DNA of 64,000 bases from Phellopilus nigrolimitatus (taxonomy: Eukaryota > Basidiomycota > Agaricomycetes > Hymenochaetales > Hymenochaetaceae), in contig JAJOHG010000054.1 in assembly GCA_021029095.1 (NCBI GenBank), positions 62,001 to 126,000 on the forward strand. Direction: 5' to 3'. A program made the position numbers and the translations under genes. Each line of letters starts with the position of its first letter. Within the stretch, counting starts at the first letter, position 1. This document shows positions 1-10,279 of this stretch, piece by piece. The notes below the pieces were generated by a model. The model was given only the letters and a program-made list of their open reading frames with translations, did no database searches and was not told where the DNA came from.

Positions 1-1193
1 GTCGGGTGGACCTGCACCTTCTCGAGGTCGATGCCGCTCGCGCCGACGCCCATCGCGAGCTTCTGGCCGTCGCCCGTGCAGTGCTCGCCGTTCGTCGTCG
101 GCAGGTCCCACAGCTCAGGGCGGTACTTCTTCAGCAGCGAGTCCGCGGTGAAGTCCGCGGCGTAGCCGCCGGTCGCGAGGATGACGGGGCCGAGCGCCTC
201 GTGGCGCGCGCCGTCGACCTCGTACTCGACGCCCGTGACGCGCACGCCGTCCTTGAGCAGGCGGACGACCTTGGCCTTCTTCTTGATCTGCACGCGCGCG
301 GGGTCGGACTGCGCGAGGTCCTCGAGGCGCTCCATCTGCGCGTAGGTGATGACCATGCCGGGGAACTGCGCGCCGCCGCGGTGCGTGCGCGGCTGCGAGT
401 GCCCGCCGAGGCGCGCGACCTTGGAGAGGTCGAGCGCGAACTTGTCCTGCAGCCAATTGACGGCGTCGCCGGAGCGCCCCGTAAGCACGCGGATGAGGTC
501 GTCCCGCGCGAGGTCCTTCGCGGACTTTTTTGTGTCCTCGAAGAACAGCTTCGAGCTGTCCTGGATGTTTGCGTCCTGCTGCGGGCCGGTGCCCGAACCG
601 TTGATGCCAGACGTCGCCTTTGTAGAGTTGCCGCCCATGAATCTAGACAAAAGAGTATCGTTAGCAACATACGTAGAATAAGACAGCCGTTAAACGGTGC
701 ATTAGAAAAGACAATCTGAGACATGCACTCTAGGAGTTCTGCATCTTCTTAGAGGTCTTTATCGCACATCCCAAAGAGCCATGTAACTGCAAACAGGAGA
801 CCTCCGACAAATCCGAATCCCGCCAAAACAGCGAAAGCTATCCTGGTCGACACGGACAAAGTCGCAGCAATCTCTGACGGTGGCATCCACTGTCCTGAAT
901 CCAGCCGTGCGCAAGGCAAGCGTCTCGTACTGACCCGACCCGTTCCGATGCTCCCGCCGCTTCGTCAACACGACACTGATGATGCCGCCCCATCGACAGC
1001 AGCTCCGTCGCCCCAACCGACCGCCCATACACCAGAAGACACGAAAGAACACGACCACCGAAGAAAAGGAGACAAGCAATCAGAGCACTCACGGCTGCTT
1101 GTCGAGCAACAGGACGTTCGCGCCGCGCTCGAGGAGGGTGTGTGCGGCCGAGAGGCCTGCGAGACCACCGCCGACGACGATGACTTGAGCCAT
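1..1193 (-). CDS. Fumarate reductase (OSM1/FRD1-type FAD-dependent oxidoreductase), 5' part; C-terminus beyond the window
   Basis: This protein belongs to the soluble FAD-binding fumarate reductases, which reduce fumarate to succinate and help reoxidise FADH2 or NADH. Exon 1 (1193-1093) starts at an ATG and encodes MAQVIVVGGGLAGLSAAHTL, a Rossmann dinucleotide-binding motif, ending in LLLDKQP. Exon 2 (642-1) begins FMGGNSTKATSGINGSGT, the diagnostic family block after the FAD motif, and continues through LATGGYAADF and the GEHCTGDGQ region. Joining GTGAGT at 1092 to TAG at 643 restores the frame exactly. The intron of about 450 bases is long for this genome. No mitochondrial presequence is visible, so a cytosolic form is likely (inference). 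Family assignment is confident; the exact paralogue is not. Confidence 0.88.
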
Positions 1194-3102
1194 TTTGTGT
1201 GTTGTTAATGTGATGAGGGGGATGGCGGGAGTAGGAAGGAGAAGAGGACGGAGAGGGAGTTTAAGAAAGAGGGAGAATAATCACGGGATTCCGGGTAGCT
1301 TTTGCGGAAAGCGTGCGGGCGTGACGCGGTACGTACTCAGTCGGATCGCGCAAGACACATGTGATAAACCCCGCACTACCTCCTGCTCCTTTCAGCAAAT
1401 CATATCTCGCTCATTATCAGGAAGAAAATTCTACCATTTACTGTATTTATGTATAAAGAAATCCCTCGTAATTCCATAAGATAAACCAGAAGTATCTCGA
1501 ATATTATACGATTTTATTTGAATACCTGTAAATTTCAAACATGGAGAGCCGCTCTCTGCGTCAAGCTCCGGTGGGATCATTCTGCGCCGGCCAAAGCCAC
1601 GTATTCGTGTGGTCCGCCCAACATACAGCCAAAGAAACACGGCTCATTTGCGAGGGAAAGAAGGCTCAGAAATAATCGCGAATCAATACTCAAGTCCGCC
1701 GTTGCCCGCCCTCGTCTTCTCACGAAGAAAAGCCGACACCTACTCACCAGAACCTCTTTACTTGCATGAGATCGCTCTTCAGAGATCCGTGCGTAAAAAT
1801 AGGATACATACGTATAAAAAGAGCGCTTCGACGGAGGAGGCGTTTCCGCTGGTGCTGATGCGTTTCTCCTTCCCCCTCCGACGGCTGACCCGCTTTCGTC
1901 GTATGCTCCGGCGACGGCAACCACGAAAAGTGCACGCTATCATACGTTTGTCAGACCTTTTGCCGGTTTGGCCATATATGCTGAGCAAGGCGACGCGAGC
2001 TGGCCGGCGAGAGGGGAAAGTATCACGGTGAAAGCAGGAGGTCAAACATAAGTCGCGTACTGCTTTATAATCCCCGTCGGCACGGAAATTCGAAAAAACG
2101 CCGAGCTGGCATGTCATGTCTAGTCTAAAACATCGCATTGGACAGAACCGCATGCACAGACTAGTAGGGGTCCTCCCCGGCACGCACGAAACGCAAGCGG
2201 AGCGCCGCAGGCTTCGCCGTCGATAGCGGCGTTAACGCGAGTCTCGAAACACGAGAGAGCAGCCCGCGCAGCGAATAGCACGCAACCGTTACTCGGACCA
2301 CGTCTTTGCTGCGTGCGTGCGCAGACGCCCAGGGCTCGGACGACTTTCCATCGAATCGGCTGGCTCGACCGGGGGCACAGAGCAGCAGTTGCTGCTGCTG
2401 CTGCTGCTGCTGCCGCAAAGCAAAGCAGCGCGGAGCGCCGTCTTAGCAGCGCACACCCCGCCGGCATATTTGCGCGAATGCGATTCGGCGAGTCCCTTAG
2501 AAGAGGCTCCGCGAGCTAGCGCCTGAAGCGGAAGTGCCTATCAGAGCCCGAGGGACCGGACAGACAGACGAGCAACTCTGCGGGGTGCACTCTGCTCCTG
2601 GTGCGCGCCATCGCGGACCCAGTCCGCGTCTTGCAGCTTCCGGAGTCTGCTTGGCGCTTTCTGGAAGCGTGTTTTGCGGCCTGTCGGTGTTGAGACAGCG
2701 GTGCGGCAGACCTGGCTTTTCAAAAGCCCGCGCGACGAGTTCGGGTATAGCGCTCTGCAGGTCCTCGCGGACAAGAAAGGCAGGAGACATCAACTCATGC
2801 TAGCATACAGGCCCTTTGGGGAGAGAGTATCGAGCACAATAGATAGAAATCGCAGCTCGGAAAACGGATGAAAGCAAGACGAAAACGAAACGCGCGTCGA
2901 TCTTCCGAGCTCGAGGTTTTACGTCATTTTGGTTCGCTTTTTCGGGATATCACCCAAATGTGGCTACAGGACCGCCGATTCTGTCGCCGATCGCCGGTCG
3001 GACCCACACGACAAACGAGTCAAGTATGTAAATTGCATGTCCAGGATCTCGCGACAAGTTATCAAGCTATACATGACATACATTTAGGCAAGCAAACAAA
3101 TG
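1194..3102. other. Gap between the fumarate reductase and the 3103 gene
   Basis: This stretch presumably holds the fumarate reductase promoter on its left. It contains a short CTG/CAG run near 2390. Several open frames of 60-140 codons overlap on both strands, but none shows a family motif or a convincing splice pattern. I see no supported gene. Confidence 0.5.
2380..2414. repeat. CAG/CTG trinucleotide run
   Basis: A short AGC run is followed directly by about eight GCTG-phase units. On the minus strand it would read as a short glutamine run, but no gene context supports translation. Confidence 0.7.
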
Positions 3103-3878
3103 CTAGTTCTGAGGGAACTGCATACTTCCAAAGCCCCCCAAACCATTGATATTGTATCCCCTATGGCAGAGTGTGAGAAGGGCTATCAATCTGAAATATT
3201 TACTCACATTCCAATGGACTGCCCAGGAGGAGCAAATTGTCCTGGTGCGACCTGCTGTCCATAGTGGTACTGATTATCAAATACCAGTGTAGACGCATTG
3301 GCAGCATGTGGCACCGTGTAAAACGCAGCAGGCACATTCTGAGCAGTCCCTGGCTGGGGCACAGGTGCAGGCTGATCCTGAAGCTTAAGAAATTGTCAGA
3401 TCATATCGAATAATATTCAATGCAGCTTACTCACCTTGGGAGCACATGTGGACCACCCACGTCCCTTGCATCTCTCACAGAGCATGGGTGCATCTGGCTG
3501 GGAGACTATAATACACTATATGTAAGACAGTCAATACTTGTAGTCAATGTATATCAGAAAAAATACACTGACACCTTGGTGATGCTTCTTGCACATATAG
3601 CATGGGTTCCGGTTAGCTGGATGAGTAGCTTGGGCTACCAAGGTCATCCCACCACTGCTGGGTGGGGAAATGAGGATAGGAGCAAGGAGCTTGAGCAGTT
3701 TGGCGATATGTGTGCCCTCCTGGGGAATGTAAGGCTCAGACCGCTTCCCAGATGAGATGTCAAAGAGGGTGTCACGAAGAGTGAGGTCGTTGGACACTGG
3801 TACTGCAGTACGTATGAGCTCAATGATTTTGCGGGCAGCAGCAGAGTCGATCACAAGAGGGGAGCTGGGAGCAGACAT
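3103..3878 (-). CDS. Small Cys-containing protein of unknown function, four exons
   Basis: I do not recognise this gene. The ATG at 3878 opens MSAPSSPLVIDSAAARKIIE. The proposed exons are 3878-3575, 3517-3435, 3383-3208 and 3160-3103, giving 206 residues with every junction in phase. The middle carries two Cys clusters: CYMCKKHH near residue 97 and, about 20 residues on, CTHALCERCKGRGWSTC. Together they could form one zinc site. The tail is rich in Gln, Pro, Ala and Gly (for example PGQFAPPGQS). The last intron is optional: without it the protein stops at TGA 3206-3204. An in-frame ATG at 3941 exists, but MSAPSSP at 3878 looks more natural. Codon use is less GC-rich than in the genes further right. 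Confidence 0.6.
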
Positions 3879-4361
3879 TTTGTGGTCCTCTAGAGGAAGC
3901 GACGATGAGATCGTTTCTGGGCTATGCTCCGCTTTATACAACTTGGGTCAGCCTACCAATTTACATGTGATAGCACGGTGCCTATAGACTGACAATTATG
4001 TACTAGAATGGAATGGCGGCCTTCTTCATAAGTGAGTTGTGATTCAAGACGGGTTCTAAACTATGGAAGCTTCAGCCCTGATGTACGTGTTCCTTGATCT
4101 ACCCTCAGATCAGTGACACTAGAACCATACCGGCTATGAAGTTTTGCCGGCTGCCTCATGCTTTGCACAACTTCGTGAGAACAGGACTGTTGAAGTCCTA
4201 TTGTTCCCCTGTTTTAGGTACATCATATCAGCCTATCAGTGCTTTTGGCTAAGTCTATTCAATTGTTGTCCCTTCCCTTCCTGTGTCAAGTGTCATTTTT
4301 ATCTCAAAGTAGAATGACATTGAACTGCGTGAGATACATAAGCTGAGAGGGATCAGCAAGC

Positions 4362-4511
4362 TTCCTCTGATTGTGTCGGATCATTCCTGTTCTTCCTCCG
4401 GTATTGTCGGATCACTTGTCCTTCCTCCAATAGTGCCGGATCATTCCTGTTCTTCCTCTGGTATTGTCGGATCACTTGTCCTTCCTCCGACCTTCCTCTG
4501 ATATTATTGGG
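4362..4511. repeat. 60-bp tandem repeat, two and a half units
   Basis: Two 60-bp units, 4362-4421 and 4422-4481, differ at only a handful of positions, and a partial third unit follows. Each unit is itself two related halves of about 30 bp around TATTGTCGGATCA. The minus strand is open across it and would encode a repeated GQVIRQYRRKNRNDP peptide. There is no other sign of a gene. Confidence 0.8.
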
Positions 4512-4728
4512 TAACCTTATCTTCATCCCTTTGTTCAATATATCCCACTATAGTGAGCTGAGCAACTGTTTTATCAAGAATGCCTTTTATTCATACAACA
4601 ACATTTGACTTTTTTTATGCCTTATCTAAACTGTTATGATTTGTATTTTATTTTACCTTACTACATCTTGAACTTAGTATATTATGTAATATAGAATCAC
4701 GTGACTTTCTAGACCATCCTATTGTGAC

Positions 4729-4750
4729 CATCATGGTCTAGACCATGATG
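4729..4750. other. 22-bp perfect palindrome next to the MITE
   Basis: The sequence is perfectly self-complementary about its centre, with core TCATGGTCTAGACCATGA. It ends 4 bases before the left target duplication of the MITE. It could be a protein-binding site or a small fold-back remnant. Confidence 0.7.
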
Positions 4751-4762
4751 ACATATTAATAT

Positions 4763-4872
4763 CAGGGCTCACCAGGATTCACATGTGGGTTTTTGCTAAT
4801 TTGCTGATAGCATAGTGAGTTCTGCTATCAGCAAATTAGCAAAAACCCGCAGGTATATCCTGGTGAGCCCTA
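4763..4872. mobile_element. hAT-like MITE, 110 bp, nearly a complete inverted repeat
   Basis: The left end reads CAGGGCTCACCAGGAT and the reverse complement of the right end reads TAGGGCTCACCAGGAT. The two arms of about 50 bp pair almost throughout, including GGGTTTTTGCTAATTTGCTG. The element is flanked by the 8-bp direct repeat ATTAATAT (4755-4762 and 4873-4880). An 8-bp duplication is the hallmark of hAT transposition. It has no coding capacity. Its terminal motif matches the ends of the larger segment at 6849-9935. Confidence 0.85.
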
Positions 4873-4879
4873 ATTAATA

Positions 4880-5370
4880 TCATGTATTGCACAGTCTCTG
4901 ATTGGCTAAAAGGTTCTTCTATGATTTTTTGTAGGTCAATTAGTAAATGTCTTCCTGTGTTGTATATAAGGAGGCTATCCCGTGGTGAGTTGAATAGTTG
5001 TTTAATTCAATTACACTTTTCTCCATGCAACAAAGTTTACCACTTTTGGACACTTCTATCCAAATAGTTTTTAATTCCACCATGCCTTTCCCCATTTAAT
5101 ATACTTTAACATTCTTTACCTGACTATCCTTCTGGGCAGAAAGGTGTAACAAAGGGTCTTTTGGTCAAAGCATCACTTTGTTAGGCCTTTCTTGTATGTA
5201 GAATGGTGTAAATTTACTGTATGGAGAAATGCATAGTGAAGTTAAAGAGCTATTCAGATAAAGGCATCAAAAAATGTTAAATATTGCTGTATGAATAAAT
5301 ACTTTTTTACATAAATCACCTATTCAACTTACATTGGGGGATTCTAAATCAATGCCCACAGTGACATGAT
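4880..5370 (+). repeat. Diverged dispersed repeat, copy 1 (retroelement relic?)
   Basis: This stretch shares ordered blocks with 10130-10465: a GGTGAGTTGAATAGTTGTTT-like block, CCATGCCTTTCCCC, a block around CTGGGCAGAAAGGTGTAACA, and GGGGATTCTAAATCAATGC. A TATATAAGGAGG box precedes the first block. The layout of TATA box, donor-like GGTGAGT and AT-rich tract would suit a decayed LTR or leader, but that is inference. Confidence 0.5.
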
Positions 5371-5854
5371 CCAAAATACTCCAAGCCAGTCATGGAAATT
5401 TTGAGCACTTTCACTGTGCTTTTTCAACATAAATGCATATCCTGCAGAGGTTCTTTCTGAAGTTTTTCATAGACAGGGCATGATCATGGGATCCTCTGCC
5501 TCTTTCAAGACATGTTCATCTGCATGTGTATCACACACTTATGGTGATGCTGCATCATGGAACTGTGCAGCATAGACTATGCACAGGGTGCATGCATATT
5601 CCTTCCCCAACTTCTCATATTGCATATCTATTCAAAAATTGTATGGTGTCAGGTGTTCAACAAAGTAACAGACACACCACATGTGCATATTGCACTATGG
5701 CACTACATGCATATGGGCCTGCTGTGCACATTCTGCACTGACAACCAGGGTGCAATAATGCACATACTTGTCAATTGTCTTGGAAACACTGCCAGCCTTT
5801 CTGCCAAGATGTTGTCATAGCAACAACTCTACAGGCAATGTTCTGTGCTCTGCA

Positions 5855-6065
5855 GGCAATCTTCTCTGCCAAATATCAAACTGTGCACAATGCTTTCTGT
5901 ACTGGATATGCACATGCAGCAGTAAGTGCAATCTGTGTAGTGTCAAGTTTGTCTGTATTGCATACTCTACTGGCAATCTTCCATCTACCAATTTCCAGAC
6001 TGTGCACACAATGTGTTCTGTGCTAGATATGCAAGCTGAAGTAGTGAGCATAGTTTGTGTCCTGG
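5855..6065 (+). repeat. Imperfect direct repeat with a period of about 117 bp
   Basis: GGCAATCTTC at 5855 and at 5972 starts two diverged units. Each continues with AACTGTGCACAATG-like and CTGTACTGGATATGCA-like blocks. The copies differ by many substitutions and small gaps, so the duplication is old. No coding role was found. Confidence 0.6.
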
Positions 6066-6218
6066 CAAATTTGCCTGTGGCTTTGGTTTGCATGCTCATT
6101 TTCTATATAAGATGTGCTGATGTTGTTGGTCTTCTTGCACCAGCTCAACTGCTATCCTACTTCCCCCAGCATCATTCACACCTGTTTTCCCCTTAAACAA
6201 TCCACTTCCAAATCCAAC

Positions 6219-6758
6219 ATGTCAGCCAGTCTGTACAACAACCCTCTCAGTATAAAGTGCTCAGCCCCCCAGAAAGCCTACTTAAAAGAATACTACCAGA
6301 AGTCCCAGCCTGGGAACAGTGGCTCTCCTCAAGAAGAGCATGAAAATGCTGTTCATTATGCCAAACTTGTAAAGTGCATCTATAAATCCTGGTACACTGA
6401 GGTGCAACAAGACATTGGTAGAGAGTGTCTGGGCAGCAAGAAAAGACGTGCACAGGTGGATCCAAGGCTGCAGGAGGCTGCAAGCAGTGCAGAAAAGGAG
6501 CTGAAGGCTGCAGAAGAAAACCTTCCAAAGTCAGTTGGAATCTTAACCAAATACCATATTGCAGTTGAAACTGCTCAGCGCAAGTACAATGAAGTGCTGA
6601 AAGAAATTGGGAAGGAAATCCTGATCAGTCCAGAAAGGTGTGAACAAGTGGATCCAGGGCTACAGAAGAAAGCACTTGAAGATGAAGAAATGATGAAACA
6701 CGCAGAAAGCAAGCTCAAGTTCCATGAAGATTGCCTCACTAAGCTAGTAGGACTGTAA
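6219..6758 (+). CDS. Hypothetical 179-residue coiled-coil protein built from two repeats
   Basis: I do not recognise this protein. A single exon runs from the ATG at 6219 (MSASLYNNPLS) to TAA-free sequence ending in a TAA/TAG-type stop at 6758. It is charged and Glu/Lys-rich. Two units of about 55 residues are visible: YTEVQQDIGRECLGS through KSVGIL, and YNEVLKEIGKEILIS through TKLVGL. They share an EVxxxIGxExLxS start, QVDPxLQ in the middle and a helical tail ending KxVG. A frame open since 6114 gives possible upstream starts, but 6219 is the first ATG followed by conserved-looking sequence. It sits between repeats and may be a domesticated or lineage-specific ORF. Confidence 0.5.
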   Translation: MSASLYNNPLSIKCSAPQKAYLKEYYQKSQPGNSGSPQEEHENAVHYAKLVKCIYKSWYTEVQQDIGRECLGSKKRRAQVDPRLQEAASSAEKELKAAEENLPKSVGILTKYHIAVETAQRKYNEVLKEIGKEILISPERCEQVDPGLQKKALEDEEMMKHAESKLKFHEDCLTKLVGL

Positions 6759-6848
6759 ACTAGTTGTATAATACCTTGGTTTCAGAAGGGGTGGAGGACA
6801 CTCCCATCCTTCATTCCCATCCTTCATATCATGTTACCTGCCTCCCTC

Positions 6849-9800
6849 TAGAGCTCACCACGAGTCCTTAAAACCCGTGGTAACCCGTGACCAAACCCGG
6901 ACTACAGATCCGTATTCACGGATCACCCGTTGACGGGTGAACCGTGGGAAACGGATTGTCACGGGTCCGGGTCGAGAATTTGTGATTTTTCAATACCCGC
7001 GGGTAGTTCACAGGTTTTCAAAGACAGTGTAGCAATAGTATATTCATTTGTATATTGTGTGCATGTATGGCGCGCTCTACACCCTATTTTCTTGACATCG
7101 CGCTAGGTGAGCGACATGGTTACGGACATACCGCACGTCACAGTTAAACATCTTCACACGACACGCCGTGACCGCCGCCGCCGTGGCTCCGACAAACGAG
7201 CAGGCCGAGTCCTTGCGGCAGAAGCACCCCTCGAGCAAGAAAGACCACGTCCGCTTGCGCAAGCAGCACGACATCGGCGTGTCCGCGCACATCAACTCGG
7301 GCAAGACGACGCTCACTGAGCGCATCCTCTACTACGGGCCGCATCCGCGACATCCACGAAGTGCATGGGCGCGACGCCGTCGGCGTGAAGATGGATCACC
7401 TGGAGCTCGAGCGCGAGAATGGCAACACCATCCAGAGCGCCGCGACGTTCTGTGACTGGGAGGCGACCGAGCCGACGACGGGCGAGAAGAAGAGCTATGC
7501 GCTTAATATTATTGATACTCCCGGACACGTCGACTTCACTATCGAGGTCGAATACGCGCTGTGGGTTTTGGATGGTGCTATTCTTATTTTGTGTGCGGTT
7601 GCTGGTGTCCAGGTGTGTTTTTCGTATATAATGTTTTTTATGTTATGTTTTATTCACTCATTAAATTTTGTATGCTAGAGTCAAACGACCACCGTGGATA
7701 GGCAAATGCGGCGATACAACGTACCTCGGATTTCGTTCATCAACAAGATGGACCGTCCCGGCGCGAACCCCTGGCATGTCATCCAGCAGATCCGGTCGAA
7801 GCTTCGTATCTCCGCCGCCGCCGTCCAGGTTCCAATTGGGGCGGAGGACCAGCTGCGCGGCGTGGTGGATCTCGCGCAATCTACAACGAGGGTGTCAAGG
7901 GCAATGACGTCGTCGAGTCGGACGAGATCCCCGCGGACGCGCTCGCACTCGCACAGGAGAAGCGCACGGAGTTGATCGAGACGCTCGCGGACGTGGACGA
8001 CGGGATGGCGGAGCTGTTCCTCGAGGAAAAACCTCCGACAACGGAGCAGCTTGTCGCCGCGATCCGCCGCGCGACGGTCGGGCTGCGCTTTTCGCCTGTG
8101 TTCCTCGGGTCCGCGATCAAGAACACGGCGGTGCAGCCGCTGCTCGATGGCGTGTGCGCGTACCCGCCGAACCCGGCCAAAACGCGCATGGTCGCGCACG
8201 ACGTGACGCTGCCGCTCTCCGCGCCGCCGGTCGCGCTCGTGCCCGCGGCAGAGGCGCCGCTTGTCGCTCTCGCGTTCAAGCCTGAGGAGAGCCGCTTCGA
8301 GCAGCTGACGTACATGCGCGTGTACCAGGGCAGCCTGAAGAAGGCGCAGCACATTTTCCACACGCGCACGGGCAAGAAGGTCAAGGAGCCACGGCTCGTG
8401 CGAATGCACAGCAATGAGATGGAGGACATCGAGTCGATCGGGCCGGGCGAGATCTGCGCGATCTTCGGCGTCGAGTGCGCGTCGGGCGACACGTTCACGG
8501 ACGGCGCAACGAAGTACTTGATGACGTTCATGTTCGTGCCGGAGCCGGTCGTGTCGCTCGCGCTGAAGCCCGTCGGCAGGAGACGCCGAACTTCTTGCGC
8601 GCGCTGCAGCGCTTCCAGCGCGAGGACCCGACGTTCCGCGTGCACATCGACCACGAGAGCAAGGGGACGATTGTCGGGCATGGGCGAGCGAGCTGCACCT
8701 CGAGGTGTACGTCGAGCGCATGCGCCGCAAGTACGGCGTCGAGTGCACGACGGGCTGCCCGCAGGTCGCGTACCGCGAGACGCCGACACGCCGCTGCGAG
8801 TTCGTGTACACGCACCGCAAGCAAACGGGCGGTGCGGGCCAGTTCGCGCGCATCGCGGGCTACTTCAAGCTGATGGAGCGCGACCCCGAGACGGGGCGCG
8901 ACACGGAGTTCGAGAACGTCGTCATGAGCAGGAACGTTCCCGAGCAGTACATCCCCGGCATCGAGAAGGGCTTCAAGGAGGCGATCCTGAAGGGCTCGCT
9001 GTGCGGCGCGCCGACCACGGGCATCCGCTTCGTGCTCAAAGACGGTGCGTTCCACGTCGTCGACTCATCCGAACTTGCCTTCCGCGTGTGCATGATCGCG
9101 GCCCTGCGCGAGAACTACGCCAAAACGCAGCCGGTGATCCTCGAGCCGATCATGACCGTCGAGGTCGTCGTGCCCTTCGAGTTCCAGAGTGCGTAGTTTT
9201 TTTTTTTCTCTTTCTTTTTGCGGGTTTTTCTCTTTTTGGCTGGCTGGCGCTGACGGTTGCTTTTAGGCAGCGTGATCGGCGGTGTCACATCGCGGCGGGG
9301 GACGATCCTGGACAGCGAGGTGCACGACGATGAGTTCAAGGTGACGGCCGAAGTGGCACTGAACGACATGTCCGGGTACTCGAGCCAGCTGCGCGGACAG
9401 ACGCAGGGCAAGGGCGAGTTCACTATGGAGTACAAGGTCGGTCCTCTCGGCCTGTCCTTTCGTGCCACCCATCTTTCTAACTCACCTTCTCTTCTAGACG
9501 CATGTACATGTGCTCCCGCAAAAACAGAAGGAGCTCGAGGAGGCGTACAGGAAGACGCGTCCGCAGAAGAAGTAAATTCGGGAGCTAGGAACTTATGAGA
9601 AACAAAATTATACGCTTCTCGCAGCACTCATTCTAGCCTCGAAGTTCTTGCAAGGCCGATGCTACTCGAACCGCACGTGGGCCAAACTCTCCGGGCTCCC
9701 AGGTGCTCCCATCATCTTTAACATTATAATAAGTGTACATAATGCTGCAAAAACCCGTCAGGACCCGTGAACTAACCGTCGACCCGCTTGACCCGCACCC

Positions 9801-9935
9801 GCGGGTTTCTGAGGACCCGCGGATCCGTGTCCCAACGGATCCAGGTCAAGACGGGTCCGGGTCTAGGATTTTTCGTCACGGGTGACCCGCCAACGGGTCC
9901 GGTTCAACCCACGGGTGGACTCGTGGTGAGCCCTA
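6849..9935. mobile_element. hAT-like TIR element of 3.09 kb carrying an EF-G pseudogene
   Basis: The left end is TAGAGCTCACCACGAGTCC and the inverted right end is TAGGGCTCACCACGAGTCC, 18 of 19 bases identical. Both sides are flanked by CCTCCCTC (6841-6848 and 9936-9943), an 8-bp duplication typical of hAT insertion. About 190 bp at each end is crowded with ACCCGT/ACGGGT motifs in both orientations, as expected for subterminal transposase-binding repeats. No transposase frame is present. The interior is a mitochondrial EF-G gene copy that still has introns. I infer a non-autonomous element that captured host DNA, mobilised by a relative elsewhere in the genome. Confidence 0.75.
7168..9575 (+). 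pseudogene. Mitochondrial elongation factor G (EF-G1) pseudogene
   Basis: EF-G1 is the GTPase that translocates mitochondrial ribosomes. Recognisable blocks run in order: [17 protein letters not shown] (P-loop), [64 protein letters not shown], a domain II stretch to [21 protein letters not shown] sequence, and a C-terminus ending YRKTRPQKK. Three introns survive (about 7613-7678, 9190-9266 and 9436-9497). Breaks: about 2 bases are lost after ILYY, about 11 near 7881 and 1 near 8581, and there are indels near 8669-8690. No in-frame ATG precedes the P-loop (the frame opens at a GTG). The P-loop Asp of the usual AHIDSGKT is Asn, and GIT is replaced by GNT. The gene is therefore non-functional as it stands. 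Confidence 0.85.
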
Positions 9936-10129
9936 CCTCCCTCACTCCACCAACTCCACCAATTGCTACACAAATCAATGTACATCCTGAGCAGCTTATT
10001 TCTAACATTGTCCTGATTCTCCCTCGATTTCTTCCTGCACAGGCAAGAGAGATAGAATATTTTGTAAATCAATAAACATGGAATGAGCATGAAATAAACA
10101 TGGCATTTTTCAGAATAAACATATGATAT

Positions 10130-10244
10130 TCATTGAATATTATCAGGAAAAACTTTGGAAGTCTTGAGTATGCTGTAGCATTGGCTTAGAGAGACCACAT
10201 GGTGAGTATAATTGTTGTTTTATTTAACCATGCCTTTATCCAAT

Positions 10245-10279
<35 letters not shown>

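Larger units (their letters stand above)
3879..6218. other. AT-rich repeat region without a supported gene
   Basis: Base composition drops sharply here. The stretch contains a 60-bp tandem repeat, a perfect palindrome, a MITE, a dispersed repeat copy and a 117-bp imperfect repeat, each listed separately. The open frames seen are short and lack family motifs. Confidence 0.6.

Noticed and set aside
1609..2031. Plus-strand 140-codon frame in the first gap
   Set aside because: Its composition is random-looking, overlapping frames exist on the other strand, and it has no family signal.
4362..4511. CRISPR-like array
   Set aside because: The repeats are adjoining 60-bp units without unique spacers, in a eukaryotic context.
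7681..8853. Long minus-strand open frame of 390 codons opposite the EF-G sequence
   Set aside because: It lies antisense to recognisable EF-G domains. Its Arg/Ala/Leu-rich content is what GC-rich coding DNA gives on the reverse strand.
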